In this document: positions 16,282 to 18,764 of the stretch, in pieces | How the letters are laid out: each line of letters begins with the position of its first letter | How positions within the stretch are numbered: position 1 is the first letter of the stretch | DNA from: Nocardioides sp. | Lineage (GTDB): Bacteria; Actinomycetota; Actinomycetes; Propionibacteriales; Nocardioidaceae | Assembly: GCA_021166815.1 (NCBI GenBank) | Contig: JAJPEO010000232.1 | Span: 1 to 18,764, forward strand | Direction of reading: 5' to 3' | DNA length: 18,764 nucleotides | The notes under the pieces: model-generated | Told to the model about the DNA's origin: nothing | Database searches by the model: none | Seen by the model: only the letters and a program-made list of their open reading frames with translations | Program-made: the position numbers and the translations under genes

Positions 16282-16758
16282 GTGAGCATCCCGCGCATCG
16301 GCATCGGCAGCGACGTCCACCGCCTCGTCGAGGGGGTTCCCATGCACCTGGCCGGGCTGGCGTGGCCCGACGAGCCGCGCGGGCTCGAGGGTCACTCCGA
16401 CGCCGACGTCGCCGCCCACGCCGCGTGCGACGCCCTGTTCTCCGCCGCCGGCCTCGGCGACCTCGGCAGCAACTTCGGCACCTCCGAGCCCCAGTGGGCC
16501 GGGGCGTCGGGCGCCACCCTGCTGGCCGAGACCGCGCGCCGGGTCCGCGACGCGGGCTTCGAGATCGGCAACGTCGCCGTCCAGGTCATCGGCAACGCGC
16601 CACGGCTCGGACCCCGGCGCGACGAGGCCCAGGAGGCGCTGGGCCGCGCCGCCGGCGCCCCGGTCACCGTCACCGCCACGACCACCGACGGCCTCGGCCT
16701 CACCGGACGGGGCGAGGGCGTGGCGGCCATCGCGACTGCGCTCGTGATCAGCGCCTAG
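16282..16758 (+). CDS. ispF: 2-C-methyl-D-erythritol 2,4-cyclodiphosphate synthase
   Basis: MEP-pathway enzyme that converts CDP-methylerythritol 2-phosphate into the cyclic diphosphate, releasing CMP. At 158 residues it is a normal length. The zinc ligands are visible: Asp 11 and His 13 in GSDVHRL, and His 46 in the segment after EGHSDAD. The C-terminal signature [16 protein letters not shown] is intact. GTG 16282 gives the expected N-terminus [14 protein letters not shown]. The TAG stop overlaps a candidate -10 for ispD, which starts 10 bases further on. The order ispF then ispD is the reverse of the common ispD-ispF order, and the pair is on the strand opposite to carD and cysS. Confidence 0.96.
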   Translation: MSIPRIGIGSDVHRLVEGVPMHLAGLAWPDEPRGLEGHSDADVAAHAACDALFSAAGLGDLGSNFGTSEPQWAGASGATLLAETARRVRDAGFEIGNVAVQVIGNAPRLGPRRDEAQEALGRAAGAPVTVTATTTDGLGLTGRGEGVAAIATALVISA

Positions 16759-16761
16759 GCT
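16756..16761 (+). promoter_or_regulatory. Putative -10 overlapping the ispF stop codon
   Basis: TAGGCT includes the ispF TAG stop and ends 7 bases before ATG 16769 of ispD. This could give ispD a leaderless transcript of its own in addition to read-through from ispF. Confidence 0.4.
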
Positions 16762-16768
16762 CGCCCGC

Positions 16769-17458
16769 ATGTCCGTTGCCGTGGTGATCCTCGCGGCCGG
16801 GTCGGGCTCCCGGGTCGGCGCCGCGGTCAACAAGGTGCTGCTCCCCCTGGCGGACGCCCCGGTGCTCGTCTGGTCCGTGCGCGCCGCGCTGGCACTCGAC
16901 GACGTGGCCCGCGTCGTGCTCGTCGTACGCCCCGAGGACCGGCCCGACGTCGAGGCGGCGGTCGCGCCCCACCTCGGCGAGCGCGAGGTGCTGCTGGTCG
17001 ACGGCGGCGCCACCCGGCACGCCTCGGAGTGGGCGGCCGTACGCTCACTGGCCCCCGACATCGAGTCCGGCCTGGTCGACGTGGTGGCCGTCCACGACGG
17101 CGCCCGTCCCCTGGCCGGCGTCGCCCTGTGGCAGCGCGTCGTGGCCGCCGCCCGCGCAGGCGGCGGCGCGATCCCCGTGGTCCGCACCACCCACCTGATC
17201 ACGACCGACCTGGCGCCCGTGGCCGGCGAGCTCGGGGCGGTGCAGACGCCCCAGGCGTTCTCGGCGCCTGCGCTGCTGACGGCCTACCGGGCCGCGGACG
17301 CAGACGGCTTCGAGGGCACGGACACCGCCGCGTGCCTGTCCGCCTACACCTCGACGCGGGTGACGGCCGTCGAGAGCACCCCCCTCAACCTCAAGATCAC
17401 CTTCCCCGAGGACGTGCGCCTCGCCGAGCGGATCCTCGAGGGACCCGACCGGGGCTGA
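16769..17458 (+). CDS. ispD: 2-C-methyl-D-erythritol 4-phosphate cytidylyltransferase
   Basis: MEP-pathway enzyme that joins MEP and CTP to form CDP-methylerythritol. The 229-residue protein has the full family pattern: the nucleotide-binding loop [10 protein letters not shown], the Lys in [29 protein letters not shown] and the C-terminal [10 protein letters not shown] with its conserved Lys and Asp. It should therefore be the active IspD of the locus, in contrast to the IspD-like gene beside it. The ATG lies 10 bases after ispF. The gene converges on the IspD-like gene with 17 bases between stop codons. Confidence 0.95.
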   Translation: MSVAVVILAAGSGSRVGAAVNKVLLPLADAPVLVWSVRAALALDDVARVVLVVRPEDRPDVEAAVAPHLGEREVLLVDGGATRHASEWAAVRSLAPDIESGLVDVVAVHDGARPLAGVALWQRVVAAARAGGGAIPVVRTTHLITTDLAPVAGELGAVQTPQAFSAPALLTAYRAADADGFEGTDTAACLSAYTSTRVTAVESTPLNLKITFPEDVRLAERILEGPDRG

Positions 17459-17475
17459 CCACGCCGGGAGCGGGA

Positions 17476-18009
17476 TCAGCCGCTGCTGGGGACCCCAGCG
17501 CCGAGGGCCTCGAGCAGGAGCACTCCCTCGACGGAGTCGACCCGACGCCCCTCGCTGGGAGCGGTGACCGTACGGACCCGGTGCCCGGCCGCGGCCAGCG
17601 TCGCCGCTGCTGCGCCGAGGTCGGAGCCGGGCCAGCGGTCCATCTGCGCCACGACGGCGGGCGGGATGACCAGCGGCGAGGCGACGGCGAGCAACCCGTC
17701 GCGGTCGACCGTCTCTCCGGCGAGTCCGCCGGAGACGACCTTGACGGTGTCGGTGACCGGCCGGACGCCGAGCAGCACCTCTCCGGTGGCCAGGCAGTCG
17801 CGGACCAGGTCGGCGATGAAGACGGGCGGGGTGATCGGGCAGAGGGCGTCGTGGAGGACGACCGGCTCCTCCGACTCCACGAGGACCTCCCAGTCCACGG
17901 TGGCGTCGATCGGGGTCACCCCCGCGGCGCCGAGGGCCCAGGCGGCACACACCACCAGCGCCTCACCGTGGATGAGGGCGTACGGCAGCGCCCCGCGATC
18001 GTCGTCCAC
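17476..18009 (-). CDS. Degenerate IspD-like (nucleotidyltransferase-fold) protein
   Basis: Protein of 177 residues that lines up with IspD only in part. RGALPYALIHGEALVV parallels the PKQYLSIG region of E. coli IspD, VVLHDALCP parallels the VHDxARP motif, and GVRPVTDTVKVV with the following ETVDRDGLLAVASP parallels the PVRDTMKR and TVDRNGL segments. The N-terminal AAGxGxR CTP-binding loop, the segment between the first helix and the VHD strand, and the C-terminal NxKxTxPED Lys are missing or unrecognisable, so cytidylyltransferase activity is doubtful. It is immediately downstream of carD, where ispD normally sits, separated from it by a strong hairpin. Upstream of GTG 18009 the frame stays open and reads LGLV, which could be the family's first beta strand; no ATG, GTG or TTG precedes it, so a CTG at 18072 is a remote alternative start. 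Confidence 0.72.
   Translation of the reverse strand: MDDDRGALPYALIHGEALVVCAAWALGAAGVTPIDATVDWEVLVESEEPVVLHDALCPITPPVFIADLVRDCLATGEVLLGVRPVTDTVKVVSGGLAGETVDRDGLLAVASPLVIPPAVVAQMDRWPGSDLGAAAATLAAAGHRVRTVTAPSEGRRVDSVEGVLLLEALGAGVPSSG
17485..17499. terminator. Possible bidirectional hairpin in the ispD / IspD-like convergent junction
   Basis: A near-perfect palindrome, GCTGGGG-A-CCCCAGC, lies 26 bases after the ispD stop codon and inside the last codons of the IspD-like gene. It could fold into a short stem on either transcript. No T-run follows, so a terminator role is tentative. Confidence 0.3.
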
Positions 18010-18014
18010 AACGA

Positions 18015-18054
18015 GACCGAGGCCCCCGGGAGCTTCGTCCCAGGGGCCTCGGTC
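18015..18054 (-). terminator. Strong hairpin directly after carD
   Basis: Perfect 12-base arms at 18015-18026 and 18043-18054, then one mismatch and an inner GGGA/TCCC stem (18028-18031 with 18038-18041) around a six-base loop. On the minus strand it begins 14 bases after the carD TGA and is followed by TCGTTGTG, a weakly T-rich tail. It ends 5 bases before the GTG of the IspD-like gene, so expression of that gene would need read-through or a changed fold. Confidence 0.65.
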
Positions 18055-18068
18055 GAGGTCGTTGCTGC

Positions 18069-18554
18069 TCAGGAGGCGAGCACCTCGTCGAGCATGGCCT
18101 CGGCCTTGTCCTCGTTGGTCTTCTCGGCGAGCGCGAGCTCGGAGACCAGGATCTGGCGGGCCTTGGCCAGCATGCGCTTCTCGCCCGCGGACAGGCCGCG
18201 GTCACGCTCACGACGCCACAGGTCGCGCACGACCTCGGCGACCTTGTTGACGTCACCGGAGTGGAGCTTCTCCAGGTTGGCCTTGTAGCGGCGCGACCAG
18301 TTGGTCGGCTCCTCGACGTGGGCGGCACGGAGGATGTCGAACACCCTGTCGAGCCCCTCCTTGTCGACCACGTCGCGCACACCCACCAGGTCGAGGTTGC
18401 ATGCCGGGACGCGGACCACCAGGTCCTGCTGAGCGACAATCCTGAGAACGAGGTACTGCCGGTCCTCTCCCTTGATCGTCCGCATCTCGATGTCCTCGAT
18501 GACTGCGGCCCCGTGATTGGGATACACAACCGTTTCGCCGACAGTGAAAGTCAT
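18069..18554 (-). CDS. carD: CarD/CdnL-type RNA polymerase-binding transcription regulator
   Basis: Protein of 161 residues that binds the RNA polymerase beta subunit and stabilises open promoter complexes, notably at rRNA promoters in mycobacteria. The N-terminal RNAP-interaction domain (about 1-55) starts [21 protein letters not shown]. The helical DNA-binding domain (about 65-160) includes [17 protein letters not shown], with the Trp that contacts the upstream edge of the promoter bubble, and [23 protein letters not shown] 18554 is preceded by GGGGAA about 8 bases upstream. Unlike most genes here it has a real 5' leader of about 20 bases. A strong hairpin follows its stop codon. In many actinobacteria carD is followed by ispD and ispF on the same strand. 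Confidence 0.96.
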   Translation of the reverse strand: MTFTVGETVVYPNHGAAVIEDIEMRTIKGEDRQYLVLRIVAQQDLVVRVPACNLDLVGVRDVVDKEGLDRVFDILRAAHVEEPTNWSRRYKANLEKLHSGDVNKVAEVVRDLWRRERDRGLSAGEKRMLAKARQILVSELALAEKTNEDKAEAMLDEVLAS

Positions 18555-18581
18555 ATGTTCAGTTCCCCTTCCTAGGTGACC

Positions 18582-18590
18582 AGTCTAACA
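18582..18590 (-). promoter_or_regulatory. Extended -10 promoter element for carD
   Basis: The minus strand reads TGT-TAGACT, a TGN extended -10 followed by a TANNNT hexamer, placed 27 bases before ATG 18554. Transcription from about 18575 would leave a leader carrying the GGGGAA Shine-Dalgarno-like site. No good -35 is seen, which suits an extended -10 promoter. Confidence 0.5.
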
Positions 18591-18606
18591 CGGGTCCGGA
18601 CACGCT

Positions 18607-18626
18607 CCTGCACGCGTTTGTGCAGG
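18607..18626. repeat. Inverted repeat upstream of carD
   Basis: Perfect 7-base arms CCTGCAC (18607-18613) and GTGCAGG (18620-18626) flank GCGTTT. The repeat covers the place where a carD -35 would be and lies between the divergent carD and the partial gene at the window end. It could be an operator; the binding protein is unknown. Confidence 0.4.
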
Positions 18627-18645
18627 TCAGAGGCCACAAGCGGGC

Positions 18646-18659
18646 TTGACAGACGTCAA
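18646..18659. repeat. Short palindrome TTGAC-AGAC-GTCAA
   Basis: Perfect 5-base arms around four bases. Its left half plus one base is TTGACA, an ideal -35, but the only candidate -10 for the downstream gene (18686-18691) is 34 bases away, so it may be an operator rather than a -35. Confidence 0.3.
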
Positions 18660-18685
18660 TCCCTGTGGTGGGTCGGGTCGGCGGT

Positions 18686-18691
18686 CATACT
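18686..18691 (+). promoter_or_regulatory. Putative -10 for the partial gene at the window end
   Basis: CATACT ends 6 bases before ATG 18698, the leaderless spacing seen for other genes in this window. No Shine-Dalgarno site is present before the ATG. Confidence 0.35.
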
Positions 18692-18697
18692 GCGCGC

Positions 18698-18764
18698 ATG
18701 CTGCAGACCTCCGCACCGGCCGCGCTCGTCCGCGCCGCCCACCCGCGCCAGGCCGTGGTGACGG
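18698..18764 (+). CDS. Partial gene, possibly UbiA-type prenyltransferase
   Basis: Only the first 22 codons are in the window and the frame runs off the end. The product begins MLQTSAPAALVRAAHPRQAV. A start of the form LVRAAHPRQAVVT is reminiscent of actinobacterial UbiA-family membrane prenyltransferases, but so short a fragment cannot prove it. ATG 18698 follows CATACT by 6 bases. It is divergent from carD with about 143 bases between start codons; that gap holds two inverted repeats and the carD promoter. Confidence 0.5.
   Translation, partial: MLQTSAPAALVRAAHPRQAVVT

Noticed and set aside
16246..17202. N-terminal extension of the molybdoenzyme frame across ispF and ispD
   Set aside because: It is antisense to two enzymes with intact motifs and adds only low-complexity sequence.
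1..18764. Possible CRISPR arrays, insertion sequences, integrase or attachment sites, including next to the tRNA-Thr
   Set aside because: I saw no regularly spaced repeats, transposase or integrase motifs, and no second copy of the tRNA 3' end in the window.

Overview
The window is high-GC DNA with strongly GC-biased third codon positions, many GTG starts and several putative leaderless promoters. It carries a carD / ispD / ispF / cysS / rlmB gene neighbourhood. All of this points to an actinomycete. The fused secreted nuclease, the C39 peptidase and the DUF4032 protein suggest Propionibacteriales (a Nocardioides-like organism); that placement is an inference.

Layout. Bases 96-168 hold a tRNA-Thr(UGU) on the minus strand. 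Plus-strand genes follow: malQ (4-alpha-glucanotransferase) and a DUF4032 protein with a kinase-like fold. They meet head-on, by 17 bases, a minus-strand cluster read in the order cysS, rlmB, then a membrane-anchored metallophosphoesterase. A strong hairpin at 7430-7459 separates cysS from a 5.9-kb minus-strand gene. That gene encodes one secreted polypeptide combining a lamin-tail domain, an ExeM/NucH-type nuclease, a UshA-type 5'-nucleotidase and Ig-like modules. A 155-base divergent region leads to a secreted C39-family peptidase on the plus strand. This converges on a membrane-anchored sulfite-oxidase-family molybdoenzyme on the minus strand, which is divergent from ispF and ispD on the plus strand. 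IspD then converges on a shortened IspD-like gene and carD on the minus strand. The window ends in the first 22 codons of a plus-strand gene, possibly a UbiA-type prenyltransferase.

How the genes work together. IspD and IspF catalyse two steps of the MEP isoprenoid pathway. CysS and RlmB serve translation. CarD is an RNA polymerase regulator. The large secreted protein could by itself turn extracellular DNA into nucleosides and phosphate.

Most notable points. (1) The carD-linked isoprenoid locus is rearranged: a degenerate IspD-like gene sits on carD's strand in the usual ispD slot, while an intact ispF-ispD pair is on the opposite strand in a gene order that one inversion cannot produce. 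(2) The cysS reading has Pro-Pro in place of the zinc-binding His-His, inside a run of ten G, which looks like sequencing error. (3) The secreted nuclease/nucleotidase has a very basic C-terminal tail and a substituted catalytic-motif Asn. (4) Several start codons have a -10-like hexamer 6-8 bases upstream, twice sharing the TAG stop of the preceding gene. I did not find a clearly new defence or mobile system.
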